Source: Phenylobacterium sp. (GTDB lineage: Bacteria > Pseudomonadota > Alphaproteobacteria > Caulobacterales > Caulobacteraceae). From it: 64,000 nucleotides of DNA. The DNA lies in assembly GCF_019636135.1 (NCBI RefSeq), contig NZ_JAHBYD010000001.1:124001-188000 (forward strand), written 5' to 3'. Below are positions 52,731-62,316 of the stretch, piece by piece. The translations under genes were made by a program, and so were the position numbers. The notes below the pieces were generated by a model. That model searched no databases. It was not told the origin of the DNA and worked only from the letters and a program-made list of their open reading frames with translations. Each line of letters starts with the position of its first letter. Within the stretch, counting starts at the first letter, position 1.

Positions 52731-53417
52731 ATGGCGTCGACGTCGCCATCGGCCGTCCTGGTGACGGGCAGCCGTTCCGGCATCGGCGCGGCCATCGCCC
52801 GCCGGCTCGCCAGCGCCGGCTGGTCGGTGGTCGGCGTGGACCTGGCCGTCGATGACGGCGCCGCGCACTTCGCCGCGCAGAAGGCGGCCGATCTGACCGA
52901 TCCCGCCGGCGTGGCGGCCCTGGTGGCCGACCTTCCGCCGGTCCAGGCGCTGGTCCACGCGGCGGGCTTCATGCGGACCGGCGCGCTGGCCGAACTCGAC
53001 CCCGCGGACGGCGAGGCGATGTGGGCGGTGCATGTCCAGGCGCTCACGCGCCTGGGCCAGGCGCTGCTGCCGGCCATGGCGCCGGGCGGCCGGCTCGTGG
53101 CCATCGGCAGCCGCACCAGCGCGGGCGCCGCCGGCAAGAGCCAGTACGCCGCCTGCAAGGCCGCGGTCGTCGCCCTCGTCCGCTCGTGGGCCATCGAGCT
53201 CGCGCCGCGGGGGATCACCTGCAACGTGGTGGCGCCCGCGGCGACGGCGACCCCCATGCTCACGCGCGATGACCGCACCGTCGCGCCCGTCACCCCGCCC
53301 ATCGGGCGTTTCATCGAACCCGACGAGATCGCGGCCTATGTCGCCTTCCTGCTCTCCCCGGACGCCGCGGCGATCACCGGGCAGGAGCTGCTCGTCTGTG
53401 GAGGAGCTTCTCTGTGA
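52731..53417 (+). CDS. Short-chain dehydrogenase/reductase
   Basis: A 228-residue SDR. TGSRSGIGAAIARRLA binds the cofactor; the catalytic residues are Ser in IGSRTS and Tyr-x3-Lys in SQYAACKAAV; the usual NNAG reads HAAG. Compact in length, with the C terminus AAITGQELLVCGG. ATG at 52731 is one base after the previous stop, and the gene overlaps the next start (GTGA). Probably oxidises or reduces a hydroxy/oxo-acid intermediate of this cluster. Confidence 0.88.
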   Translation: MASTSPSAVLVTGSRSGIGAAIARRLASAGWSVVGVDLAVDDGAAHFAAQKAADLTDPAGVAALVADLPPVQALVHAAGFMRTGALAELDPADGEAMWAVHVQALTRLGQALLPAMAPGGRLVAIGSRTSAGAAGKSQYAACKAAVVALVRSWAIELAPRGITCNVVAPAATATPMLTRDDRTVAPVTPPIGRFIEPDEIAAYVAFLLSPDAAAITGQELLVCGGASL

Positions 53418-54616
53418 CTGCGATTCTGAAGCCGGGCGTTTCGGTCGACACCCCGCGCATCGTCGATATCGTCGAGGTGACCAAGCCGATCGCCTCGCCG
53501 ATCCGCAACGCCTACATCGACTTCTCCAGGATGACCGCCAGCCTGGTGGCGGTGGTGACCAACGTGGTCCGCGACGGCCGCCGGGTCGTCGGCTACGGCT
53601 TCAACTCCAACGGCCGCTATGGCCAGGGCGGCCTCATCCGCGAGCGCTTCGCCGACCGGCTGCGCGAGGCCGATCCCGCCGCGCTGCTGGACGACACGGG
53701 CGAGAACCTGGACCCCCACCGCATCTGGCGGACGCTGATGACCAACGAGAAGCCGGGCGGCCACGGCGAGCGCTCGGTGGCGGTGGGCACTATCGACATG
53801 GCGGTCTGGGACGCGGTGGCCAAGATCGCCGGCAAGCCGCTGTTCCGGCTGCTGGCCGAGCGCAGCGGGCGTGAGGCGGACCCGCGGGTCTTCGTCTACG
53901 CGGCCGGCGGATACTACTATCCCGGAAAGGACGACGACGCCCTGCGCGCCGAGATGCGCAGCTACATCGACCGCGGCTACAACGTCGTGAAGATGAAGAT
54001 CGGCGGCGAGAGCCTGTCCGTCGACCGCCGTCGGATCGAGTCTGTGTTGGCCGAGATCGGCTCGGATGCGCAACTCGCGGTCGACGCCAACGGCCGCTTC
54101 GACACGCTCACCGCCATTGAGTACGCCAAGGCGCTCCGGGACTATCCCCTGTTCTGGTACGAGGAGGCGGGCGACCCGCTGGACTACCAGTTGCAGGCGG
54201 CGCTGGCCGAGTTCTATCCGGGCCCGATGGCGACCGGCGAGAACCTGTTCAGCCACCAGGACGCCCGCAACCTGATCCGCTACGGCGGCATGCGGCCCGA
54301 TCGCGACTACCTCCAGTTCGACTGCGCGCTGTCGTACGGCCTGGTCGAGTACATGCGCACGCTGGAGGTGCTGGACACCGCCGGCTGGTCGCCCTCGCGC
54401 TGCATCCCGCATGGCGGCCACCAGATGTCGCTGAACATCGCCGCCGGCCTCGGCCTGGGCGGCAACGAGAGCTACCCCGACCTCTTCCAGCCCTACGGTG
54501 GGTTCCCCGACGGGGTGAAGGTCGAGGCCGGCCACATCGTCATGCCCGACCTTCCCGGCATCGGGTTCGAGGGCAAGTCCGACCTGATCAAGGTCATGCG
54601 CGAGCTGGCCGAGTAA
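53414..54616 (+). CDS. tarD: D(-)-tartrate dehydratase-like enolase-superfamily enzyme
   Basis: A 400-residue enzyme strongly resembling TarD of Bradyrhizobium, which converts D-tartrate to oxaloacetate and water. Active-site residues in order: Lys193 and Lys195 in VVKMKIGG; metal ligands Asp224 (VDANGRF), Glu250 (WYEEAGDP) and Glu276 (TGENLFSHQDARNL); His333 in IPHGGHQ. Long stretches such as GYGFNSNGRYGQGGLIRERF and LGGNESYPDLFQPYGGFP are as in TarD. Start is GTG at 53414 by overlap with the SDR stop. Function is assigned from memory of the family and should be checked by alignment; a related hydroxy-acid substrate is possible. Confidence 0.86.
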   Translation: MTAILKPGVSVDTPRIVDIVEVTKPIASPIRNAYIDFSRMTASLVAVVTNVVRDGRRVVGYGFNSNGRYGQGGLIRERFADRLREADPAALLDDTGENLDPHRIWRTLMTNEKPGGHGERSVAVGTIDMAVWDAVAKIAGKPLFRLLAERSGREADPRVFVYAAGGYYYPGKDDDALRAEMRSYIDRGYNVVKMKIGGESLSVDRRRIESVLAEIGSDAQLAVDANGRFDTLTAIEYAKALRDYPLFWYEEAGDPLDYQLQAALAEFYPGPMATGENLFSHQDARNLIRYGGMRPDRDYLQFDCALSYGLVEYMRTLEVLDTAGWSPSRCIPHGGHQMSLNIAAGLGLGGNESYPDLFQPYGGFPDGVKVEAGHIVMPDLPGIGFEGKSDLIKVMRELAE

Positions 54617-54627
54617 CGCGAACAAGA

Positions 54628-54650
54628 CCCCCTCGGCGCACGCCGAAGGG
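54628..54650 (+). repeat. Intercistronic hairpin before the symporter
   Basis: TCGGCG-CA-CGCCGA at 54633-54646, extended by CCC/GGG with one bulged base. It lies 11 bp after the dehydratase stop and directly before the symporter's ribosome site (AGGGAGGCGAC), so it may tune expression of the downstream gene. Confidence 0.5.
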
Positions 54651-54661
54651 AGGGAGGCGAC

Positions 54662-56065
54662 ATGGATCCGACCCATTCGCGCGAGGTGCTGATCGCCGGC
54701 TCGGTGATCGTCTACATCGTGCTGACCAGCATCCTGGCCTATGCGTTGCGCAGCCGGACCAGCGCCCAGTTCATGGTGGGTTCGAAGGCGCTGCCGGCCG
54801 TCGTGATCGGCATCCTGCTGATGAGCGAGTTCATCGGCGCCAAGTCGACGGTGGGCACCGCGCAGGAGGCCTTCGAGAAGGGCATGGCGGCCGGCTGGTC
54901 GGTCCATGCCGCCGCCATCGGCTTCCTGCTGCTGGGGCTGATCTTCGCGCGGAAGGTCTACACCTCGCAGCAGCACACCATCTCCGGGCTGGTCGAGCAG
55001 CGCTACGGCAACGGCGCGCGCATCGTGGTGTCGATCATCATGATCTATGCCCTGCTGCTGGTGAACGTGGGCAACTACGTCAGCGGGGCGGCGGCGCTGA
55101 GCTCGGCGATCCACACCGACCTGACGGTCTCGACCTTCATCATCGCGGCGTTCAGCGCGGTCTACTACGTGTTCGGCGGGCTCAAGAGCATCGCCTACGT
55201 CACCGTGCTCCACAGCCTCGTGAAGCTGGTGGGGATCGCGATCCTGGTGGGCGTCGCGGCCATGCTCAGCGGGGGGCTGGAGCCGATCCGCCATGGCCTG
55301 CCCGCCGACTACTTCAGTTGGGACGGCCTGGTCGGGCCGAACAAGATCCTCGCCTGGATCGTCGGCACGGTCGGCGCGATCTTCTCGACCCAGTACATCG
55401 TCCAGGCCATCGCCTCGAACCGCAACGAGGGCGCGGCGCGTTCGTCCGTGCTGATCGCCGCGGCGCTCTGCCTGCCGCTCGGCTTCGCGCTCGGGTTCAT
55501 CGGCGTCGCCGCGCGCTACCTCTACCCGACGCAGGACAGCCTCTATGCGCTGCCGGTCTTCATCGAGCAGATGTCGCCCGCCCTGGCCTCGGTGGTCACC
55601 GTCTCGCTGGTGGCCTCGGTGCTGGTCAGCGTCAGCACGGTGGCGCTGGCGACCACGGCGCTGGTGATGCGCGACTTCTACGTCCCCTGGCGCAAGCCGG
55701 ACGCCGACGCCGAGCTGAAGGCGACGCGGTATGTCGCCCTGGCCGTGGGCATGCTGCCGCTGCTCTGCGTGTTCTTCACGCCGCACATCCTGGAGCTCTC
55801 GTTCTTCACCCGGGCGCTCCGGCTCTCCATCGCCATCGTCGCCTGCCTGGGCGTCTACCTGCCGTGGCTGGGCTCGCCGCGCACCGCCGTCGCGTCGCTG
55901 ATCGCCAGCGGCGTGGCGACCACCGCCTGGTACCTGCTCGGCAACCCCTACGGCGTCGACAACATGTACGTGGCCGCCGTCGTGCCCGCCCTCGTGCTGG
56001 CCGCCGACCGCCTCATCCCCGGATCGCGCAACAGCGCCGCCAAGCCCCAGGAGGCCGCCCGATGA
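54662..56065 (+). CDS. Sodium:solute symporter (SSS family)
   Basis: A 467-residue inner-membrane protein with about 12-13 hydrophobic segments. FMVGSKALPAVVIGILLMSEFIGA near the start, then AQEAFEKGMAAGW and QQHTISGLVEQRYG, are typical of sodium:solute symporters. Start ATG follows GGGAGGCGAC. It is downstream of the tartrate-dehydratase-like gene and overlaps the second esterase (ATGA), so it probably imports the acid released by the esterases. The substrate is an inference from context. Confidence 0.9.
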   Translation: MDPTHSREVLIAGSVIVYIVLTSILAYALRSRTSAQFMVGSKALPAVVIGILLMSEFIGAKSTVGTAQEAFEKGMAAGWSVHAAAIGFLLLGLIFARKVYTSQQHTISGLVEQRYGNGARIVVSIIMIYALLLVNVGNYVSGAAALSSAIHTDLTVSTFIIAAFSAVYYVFGGLKSIAYVTVLHSLVKLVGIAILVGVAAMLSGGLEPIRHGLPADYFSWDGLVGPNKILAWIVGTVGAIFSTQYIVQAIASNRNEGAARSSVLIAAALCLPLGFALGFIGVAARYLYPTQDSLYALPVFIEQMSPALASVVTVSLVASVLVSVSTVALATTALVMRDFYVPWRKPDADAELKATRYVALAVGMLPLLCVFFTPHILELSFFTRALRLSIAIVACLGVYLPWLGSPRTAVASLIASGVATTAWYLLGNPYGVDNMYVAAVVPALVLAADRLIPGSRNSAAKPQEAAR

Positions 56066-57093
56066 GGATCGGCGCATCGATCGTCGCCCTGACCCTGTTC
56101 GCCGCCCCGGCCGCCGAAGCCGCGCCCGTCCCGGTCTCGAAAGAGGGGACGACCAGCATCCCGGCGATGGACGTCCCAAGCTCGGCATTGATGAGCCGCG
56201 AAGGGAACGACTCCCGCGTCGAGCACATCCTGACCGAGCGCAGCCTGTCCGGTCGCCCGACCGCGGAATTCAACGCCGCGCTGTTCGGCCCGCGCCTGGA
56301 GCGGATGAAGGCGGCCTATCCGGTGAAGATCCGCGACGCGACGATCGGCGGCGTGCCGGTCCGCATCTATGAGCCACCGAAAGGCGCGCCCGACGCGCCG
56401 GTCCTGCTCAACGTGCATGGCGGCGGTTTCGTCGGCTGCTTCGTGGAATGCGGGGGCCTGGAGTCGATCCCGATCGCGGCGCTCACCGGCCTGCGCGTGA
56501 TCAGCATCGACTATCGCCTCGCGCCCAAGGGCCGGTTCCCGGAGGCGAGCCAGGACGTGGCCGCCGTCTACCGCGAGGTGCTGAAGACCACGCCGGCCAC
56601 CCGGATCGGCCTCTACGGCTGTTCGGCCGGGGGGCTGCTGACGGCCCAGTCGCTGGCCTGGTTCCAAGCCGAGGGACTGCCCGCGCCCGCCGCGGCCGGC
56701 GTGTTCTGCGCGGGCGGCGATCCCGGCATGGGCGGCGACTCCCGCATCACGGGCATGCTGCTGGGCGACGGCGAGGCGCCGGCCTCCGACGGCGCCGGCG
56801 GCGCGCGCCTGGGCTACATGCGCTCGGCCGGCGCGGGCGACCCGCGGGCCTTCCCGGCCTCCGACCCGGCGACCCTGCGAAGATTCCCGCCGACGCTGGT
56901 CATCGTGGGGACCCGCGACTTCGCGCTGAGCAGCGCCGTCAACCTGCACAGCCGCCTCGTCGCCGACGGCGTCGACGCCCGCCTGCATGTCTGGGAGGGC
57001 GGCCGCCACGCCTTCTTCTACGACTCGCGCGTGCCCGAGGCGCGGGAGGCCTACGCCGTCATCGCGAAGTTCTTCACCGACCGACTTCGCTGA
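56062..57093 (+). CDS. Secreted alpha/beta-hydrolase (HSL-type esterase)
   Basis: A 343-residue exported esterase. Signal peptide about 1-20 (ending AAEAA). Hormone-sensitive-lipase motifs: NVHGGGF for the oxyanion hole, nucleophile Ser188 in GCSAGG, Asp in GTRDFAL and His in GGRHAFFYD. Starts by ATGA overlap with the symporter and is the last gene of the cluster; a short hairpin follows. Two different secreted esterases in one operon suggest an esterified substrate with more than one ester bond or several related substrates. Confidence 0.88.
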   Translation: MRIGASIVALTLFAAPAAEAAPVPVSKEGTTSIPAMDVPSSALMSREGNDSRVEHILTERSLSGRPTAEFNAALFGPRLERMKAAYPVKIRDATIGGVPVRIYEPPKGAPDAPVLLNVHGGGFVGCFVECGGLESIPIAALTGLRVISIDYRLAPKGRFPEASQDVAAVYREVLKTTPATRIGLYGCSAGGLLTAQSLAWFQAEGLPAPAAAGVFCAGGDPGMGGDSRITGMLLGDGEAPASDGAGGARLGYMRSAGAGDPRAFPASDPATLRRFPPTLVIVGTRDFALSSAVNLHSRLVADGVDARLHVWEGGRHAFFYDSRVPEAREAYAVIAKFFTDRLR

Positions 57094-57114
57094 GCCGAAC
57101 GACTGATGCGGGCT

Positions 57115-57131
57115 TTCCCGTCTGACGGGAA
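57115..57131. terminator. Short hairpin between convergent genes
   Basis: TTCCCGT-CTG-ACGGGAA, a perfect 7-bp stem, in the 75 bp between the esterase (ends 57093) and the helicase gene (ends 57169). No T-tract, so it is only a possible bidirectional terminator. Confidence 0.4.
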
Positions 57132-57168
57132 TCCATGTCTTCAGCATCGGGCCGGGGCGCCGGCCTCT

Positions 57169-60100
57169 CTATGATCCGGATGGCGCGGAACGCCCGCCTT
57201 CCGCCGGTCGGGGGCCGAACACCAGCTCAGGCAGGACGGCTTCCCAGTCTTCACGGTGGAGACTGTCCCGATACTCCTCCTTGCTGTCCGCCCTGCGCCA
57301 GCGGACAATCGCTCCGACCTCGCCACGCAGGAAAGCGAGGCCGTCAGGAGGGGCGAAGATCCGGGACATCCGGCCGAGGCATCGCCCCTTTGCGTCATGC
57401 AGCAGCCATCCTCCGTCGTGGGCCACAAGCGTGACGGGATCGCCGACCCTGGCGGCCGCGATGGCGGCAAGCGTCGGGTGTCCGGCGCGCAGCCGCCCGG
57501 CATAGGACAAGTCGACCTGCCGCATGTCGGGCGTCTGATACCGATATCCAGGATCGTGCGAACCGTCGGCATCGACCGCCACGGGCCGTTGCAGCACCGA
57601 GTCCTGCGACGCATGCAGGTACGGATGCGCGCCGGCGCCGCCCGCCATCACGGCCAGGCTGCGGCGTGCGCGCGTCATGGCGACATAGAAGAGGCGGCGG
57701 GGTGCGTCGGCATCCTCGCCTCTCGACGGCTTCTCCCAGGCGCCGTCCAGGATCACCACGTCGTCGAATTCAAGTCCCTTGGCGCGATGGGCCGTCAACA
57801 GAAGCAGCCCTCGCTGTTCGCTCCGCGTGTCGCGGGCCCATTCGGCAAGCCATTCGATGAGGTCGGGCGCCGGCGCCTTCTTGTCGGAAAGTTCGCGGGC
57901 CAGTTCGGCGAGGCCCTCGGCGATCAGGTCGGTCCAGCGATTACGCGGCTGGTCGCCCAGCATCTCCAGCACATCCGCCACGCCGAGAAGCCGCCCGGAA
58001 TCCCCACGCAACGCCGCCGCCAGCCGTTGCATCTCGCGCAGCCGCCAGATGTTCGGCAGGGTCTCGTTCGCCGTCTCGACGGGGACGCCAAGGGCTTCGG
58101 CATAGCTTCTCACCGGCTCCAGGCCTCGCCAGTCGCGCGAGATGATGGCCGTGCGCGACCAGTTCCAATCCGGGTCCAGGCGCGAGAGGCGCACGAGTTC
58201 ATCCACCGCCGCGATGGCCAGCCGCCCCGCATCGCCCGACGGGCAATAGAGCAACTGCACCCGCCCCCTGGCCACCGGGTCGAGGGCGGCCATCACCCCG
58301 CCGGGCGGGTCCTTCCTGCGTTTGCCGTCGACGGTGATGTCATGGCCGGTCTTCATGCGATCCGCCGCCGGGGCGATGACCGAATTGGCCGCCGCGATGA
58401 TGTGGCGGGTCGAACGGTAGTTCTCCGTCAGGAACTCGGGCTTCGCCCTGTAGTCCGCCTCGAATTGCCGAATGAAGCGGATCGACGCTCCGGCGAAGGC
58501 GTAGATGTTCTGGTCGTCGTCGCCCACCGCAAACAGGCTGAGCCGCAGATCGGGATCGTCCAGGGATCGGCCTGCGACAGCGGCGATCAACGCATACTCC
58601 TCCTGACCGATGTCCTGATATTCGTCGACGAGAATCCAGCGATAGCCGTGGATCAGCGCATCGCGCTGCGCCTCGGCCTCGACCCGGCTCAATCCCTCGC
58701 CGTTGAGCTGGCGCACGGCCTCCCTGACGATATCGTCGAAGTCGCGGCTGTCCGCCGGGGTTCCGGCGAAGCTTGCGCCGACCAGCCGCATCGCCAGCGC
58801 ATGGCAGGTGGAAATGGTGACGCCATTGGCGTCGTCGCCGATGAGACGCCGCAGCCGCCCCCGGATTTCCGCCGCCGCGTGGCGGTTGTAGCTGAGCACC
58901 AGGATGCCGCGCGGGTCTTCGCGCCTCACGCGGATCAGATAGGCGATCCGATGGACCAGCGTCCGGGTCTTTCCCGCGCCCGGGCCGGCCAGCACCAGGA
59001 CATTGGTCTGTTCCCGGTCGTCGCTGACGATCTTCTCCTGCACCGGATTGTCCAGGTCCTCGACGATCGCCTTCCATGAAGCGCCGGTGGTCTGGCGCCA
59101 GATCGCGCCCCCGTCGCCGGGCAGCCAGCGGCGCAGGAAGGCCTCGCGATCCAGCGTGAAATAGTCTTCCGACAGCCGCAGCGCCTGATCCATCGATGAA
59201 AGACCCTTCTCGGCATAGGCCGCCATCACATGGGTCTGGATGGTCTGCTCGCCATAATGGTCTTCCAGCGGCTCGAAGTGCTTCTGGGTGAAGGAGCCGC
59301 CGGCGGGGCGCAGGTATATCGTCATCGCCGGGCGGAATACGGTCAGCCCCTTGCCCAGCGTCACCACGCCCTGCTCGTGCAGCCATATGAGGGCGCGGTC
59401 CATGAGCTTCGTCATGTCCTTCGCCTCATCGCGCAGGAAGGCGTCGCCGTTCAGCGACGCCAGCAGATCGCCGAGGGTGGTTTCGACCTGGATGTCCTTG
59501 CCGCGCCTGCGCCTGGCGACCTTGCCTGTCAGATGCCTGAGCAGGAGCTCGGCCCCTTGCCGCCGGACCGCCGCCGTCTGCTCCAGTATCGGCCACGGCC
59601 GCTGCAACGCCACCATGAGCGTGTTGCGTGACGCCTTGCGCAGCCGGATATTGCCGCGCCCGCCGTCCTGATCGTGGCCGTCGCGGGCTATTCCGCGCAG
59701 GAGCTTCTCCACGATATCGGGCCGCACGCCGGCATGGCCCTTGTCACGCAGAACCTGACACGCTTCGGACAGATGCAACGGGAGCGCCTCCGCGCCCTCG
59801 GCATCGGGCGCGGCCTCATGCATCAAGGCGATGAGATCGGCCTCGAGGCTCGAAGCCTGCTGCAGCCGTCGCGGCGAACCGCCTTCGACGCCGACATGCA
59901 CGAAGACCGTCACCGCCACATCGTTGCGCGCGACGCCCAGCACCTCCAGGTCGGCCATCGCCTTGTTCAGCGCGCCGCCGGTCAAACCGCTGACGCCCGC
60001 CAGCTCGTCCGTGGAAATCCCCTGATCGGGCGCCGCGTTCATCAGATGGCGCACGATGTCCAGAAGCTGCCTGCGCCGGGCGGCGGTGATCGTGGTCCTG

Positions 60101-62316
60101 TCGAGGATCGCCCTGGCCTCATCCAGCTTGCGGATGCGCAGCGACGACGGGAAGATTCGCACCCGGTTTTCCTCCCGGGTCAGCAGCGTGGCTTCTTCCA
60201 GCCAGGAGATGGCCGTCTTGACGCGCGTATCGTCGGTCGCGCTGTCGCGCTCGAACTGCTGGTCGTGTTCCGCGCGCACGACCTCGCCCGACGTGACGAC
60301 CACTTCCCCCGTCTTCTTCGTTTTCTCGTCCACCCTGCGAAGGGCTTTGAGGATCGCGCCGATCTCGTGACGTGCGAGCCGCGACCGGGCGGAGAGCGAG
60401 AACTGGCGCTCCACGTCGTCGCTCGCAAACAGCAGCACACAGTCGGCATGGGCGCGGTCCCGGCCCGCGCGGCCCGCTTCCTGAAGGTAGTTCTCCAGCG
60501 ATCCCGGAATATCGCCATGGATCACCAGACGGATATCGGGCTTGTCTATTCCCATGCCGAATGCGTTGGTGGCGACGACGATCCTGAGGTCGCCGACGCG
60601 GAAACGTTCCTGGACGTCGCGCTTCTCATCGGACGGAAGACCGGCGTGAAAGCGTTCGGCCGGCAACCCCTGCTGCTTCAGGAATTCAGCCACCAGCTCC
60701 GTCTGGTTCCGCGTCGCGCAATAGATCACCGCGCCCGACGCACCCTCCCGCGGCAGCTTCGCCTCGATGACGTCCAGAATGTCGTTGAGCTTGGCGCCCC
60801 GCTGCGTAGGGCGCACCTCGAAAGTCAGATTGGTGCGCACCGCGCCGCCGTTGAGCAGCATGAGGTCTGTCCCCAGGCGGGACCGGAAATGCTGCCGGAT
60901 ATCGCGCACCACCTCGGGCTTTGCGGTGGCGGTCAGGCAGAGCACCGGCGCGACGGGACCGTCGCCTGAGAATTCCCTGATGAACCGGCTGACGTAGCGG
61001 TAGTCCGGCCGGAAATCATGACCCCACTTCGAAACGCAGTGGGCTTCGTCCAGCACCCAGAGCCCGACGTCCCGTTGCGCCAGGACCGAACGGACGGAGA
61101 CGCTGCGCAACTGCTCCGGCGAAATCAGCAGCATCGCCGCCTCGCCCATGCGTATCTGATCGAGCGCGTTCTGCCGTTCGGGCGTCGAGAGCATGCCATT
61201 GATCGTGACGGCCGACGAGATGCCCGCCCTCGCCATGCCCTGCACCTGATCCGCCATCAGCGCGACGAGCGGCGAGATGACCACCGTCAACGCCCCGATC
61301 CTATCGAACTTCGACAGCGCCGGAATCTGGTAGCAGACCGATTTTCCGGCGCCGGTCGGCAGGATGCCGAGCACGCTTTGGCCCTGCATCACTTCGTCCA
61401 CGATGCGTTCCTGCAGGGAACGGCCCTTGTCGTCCGCCGGTTGGGGACGGAAGGCATCGAAGCCGAACCAGCGCGAGAGCGCGCGCCTGGGATCGTTCAT
61501 CTCCCGGCACCAGGCGCAATCGGTCCTGCCGCATGTCGTATCGCGCAGATATCGGACGATATGCGAAGCCTCGGCGAATTGCGCGCGCACCCATGGGGGC
61601 ATCACCGAATCGCCTCCGGCGACGGAGGTCCATGCCAGCGCATAGGCCAGGGGCCAGCCCATCTGCGGATTGGAGAGCCGTTCCAGGATCTCCTCGACCC
61701 GTCGCGCGCAGGCCCGCTCCGCCAGCAGGCGCCGGATCGCCGCCTCCGCCGCTCCGACCGACGGAACGGGCGCTCCGCGAACGGCGCTGAACACGGCGTC
61801 GAACCCCGCCGACGCCTCCGGCCGCGTGGCGAGGAAATGATAGGCCGTCAGCGCATCGGCCGCTTCGCCGTTCAGGAGCCGGAAGGCGTCGAGCTGGCTT
61901 GTGAACACCTGAAACACCAGGCGCGCGTCCAGTTCGGGATCGTTCACATGTCCGGCCTGGAGGCGGCCATCATGATGATGCTTGACGAGGTGATGATAGG
62001 GGTTGCGCGGGAAGGCCAGAGGGTTCAGCCACAGCGTATCGATGGCGACCCGCGCCGCAGCCGCCAGCCGGGGCCGTGCAGCCGCCAGATGCGGAAGATC
62101 GTGGCGCAGGATGTTGTGACCGATCAGATGGCCGGGCTCGGCCAGGCTCCCTTCCAGCCGATCCAGCGCCTTCTCCAACTGCCCCTTGCGTGACAGGATC
62201 GGTGGCGCATCATTGTAACGAACCGCCGCAAGAGCGAAAATTCGCGCCGTTCTGGGATCCACCTCAAGATCAACCGAAATGCATCGCGCCAAGAGGTCAT
62301 CAAAAGCTTCAGACAT
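57169..62316 (-). CDS. Exonuclease-like / RecQ / UvrD triple-domain helicase
   Basis: A 1715-residue protein. Residues about 10-135 look like a DEDD exonuclease: Asp16 and Glu18 (SVDLEVD), Asp73 (IGHNILRHD), His123 and Asp130 (HVNDPELD). A Cys262-x4-Cys-x2-Cys cluster follows. Residues about 290-640 are a RecQ helicase: Walker A PTGAGKS (320-326), DEAH (423-426), QEAGRAGRDR (612-621). A 400-residue helical middle precedes a UvrD/Rep helicase: GPGAGKT (1111-1117), DEYQD (1231-1235), GDDDQNIYAF, TAHRAKGLEF (1507-1516), FYVAMTRA. A small beta-rich tail ends it. ATG at 62316 is used; the frame extends to 62379. It has no operon partner. Predicted role: unwinding and trimming DNA ends, in repair or defence. 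Confidence 0.93.
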   Translation of the reverse strand: MSEAFDDLLARCISVDLEVDPRTARIFALAAVRYNDAPPILSRKGQLEKALDRLEGSLAEPGHLIGHNILRHDLPHLAAARPRLAAAARVAIDTLWLNPLAFPRNPYHHLVKHHHDGRLQAGHVNDPELDARLVFQVFTSQLDAFRLLNGEAADALTAYHFLATRPEASAGFDAVFSAVRGAPVPSVGAAEAAIRRLLAERACARRVEEILERLSNPQMGWPLAYALAWTSVAGGDSVMPPWVRAQFAEASHIVRYLRDTTCGRTDCAWCREMNDPRRALSRWFGFDAFRPQPADDKGRSLQERIVDEVMQGQSVLGILPTGAGKSVCYQIPALSKFDRIGALTVVISPLVALMADQVQGMARAGISSAVTINGMLSTPERQNALDQIRMGEAAMLLISPEQLRSVSVRSVLAQRDVGLWVLDEAHCVSKWGHDFRPDYRYVSRFIREFSGDGPVAPVLCLTATAKPEVVRDIRQHFRSRLGTDLMLLNGGAVRTNLTFEVRPTQRGAKLNDILDVIEAKLPREGASGAVIYCATRNQTELVAEFLKQQGLPAERFHAGLPSDEKRDVQERFRVGDLRIVVATNAFGMGIDKPDIRLVIHGDIPGSLENYLQEAGRAGRDRAHADCVLLFASDDVERQFSLSARSRLARHEIGAILKALRRVDEKTKKTGEVVVTSGEVVRAEHDQQFERDSATDDTRVKTAISWLEEATLLTREENRVRIFPSSLRIRKLDEARAILDRTTITAARRRQLLDIVRHLMNAAPDQGISTDELAGVSGLTGGALNKAMADLEVLGVARNDVAVTVFVHVGVEGGSPRRLQQASSLEADLIALMHEAAPDAEGAEALPLHLSEACQVLRDKGHAGVRPDIVEKLLRGIARDGHDQDGGRGNIRLRKASRNTLMVALQRPWPILEQTAAVRRQGAELLLRHLTGKVARRRRGKDIQVETTLGDLLASLNGDAFLRDEAKDMTKLMDRALIWLHEQGVVTLGKGLTVFRPAMTIYLRPAGGSFTQKHFEPLEDHYGEQTIQTHVMAAYAEKGLSSMDQALRLSEDYFTLDREAFLRRWLPGDGGAIWRQTTGASWKAIVEDLDNPVQEKIVSDDREQTNVLVLAGPGAGKTRTLVHRIAYLIRVRREDPRGILVLSYNRHAAAEIRGRLRRLIGDDANGVTISTCHALAMRLVGASFAGTPADSRDFDDIVREAVRQLNGEGLSRVEAEAQRDALIHGYRWILVDEYQDIGQEEYALIAAVAGRSLDDPDLRLSLFAVGDDDQNIYAFAGASIRFIRQFEADYRAKPEFLTENYRSTRHIIAAANSVIAPAADRMKTGHDITVDGKRRKDPPGGVMAALDPVARGRVQLLYCPSGDAGRLAIAAVDELVRLSRLDPDWNWSRTAIISRDWRGLEPVRSYAEALGVPVETANETLPNIWRLREMQRLAAALRGDSGRLLGVADVLEMLGDQPRNRWTDLIAEGLAELARELSDKKAPAPDLIEWLAEWARDTRSEQRGLLLLTAHRAKGLEFDDVVILDGAWEKPSRGEDADAPRRLFYVAMTRARRSLAVMAGGAGAHPYLHASQDSVLQRPVAVDADGSHDPGYRYQTPDMRQVDLSYAGRLRAGHPTLAAIAAARVGDPVTLVAHDGGWLLHDAKGRCLGRMSRIFAPPDGLAFLRGEVGAIVRWRRADSKEEYRDSLHREDWEAVLPELVFGPRPAEGGRSAPSGS

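Noticed and set aside
57169..62316. Calling a complete anti-phage defence island around the giant helicase
   Set aside because: Neighbours are an esterase and a CoA-transferase; no restriction, toxin-antitoxin, CRISPR or phage gene is present. Defence remains one hypothesis for the single protein.
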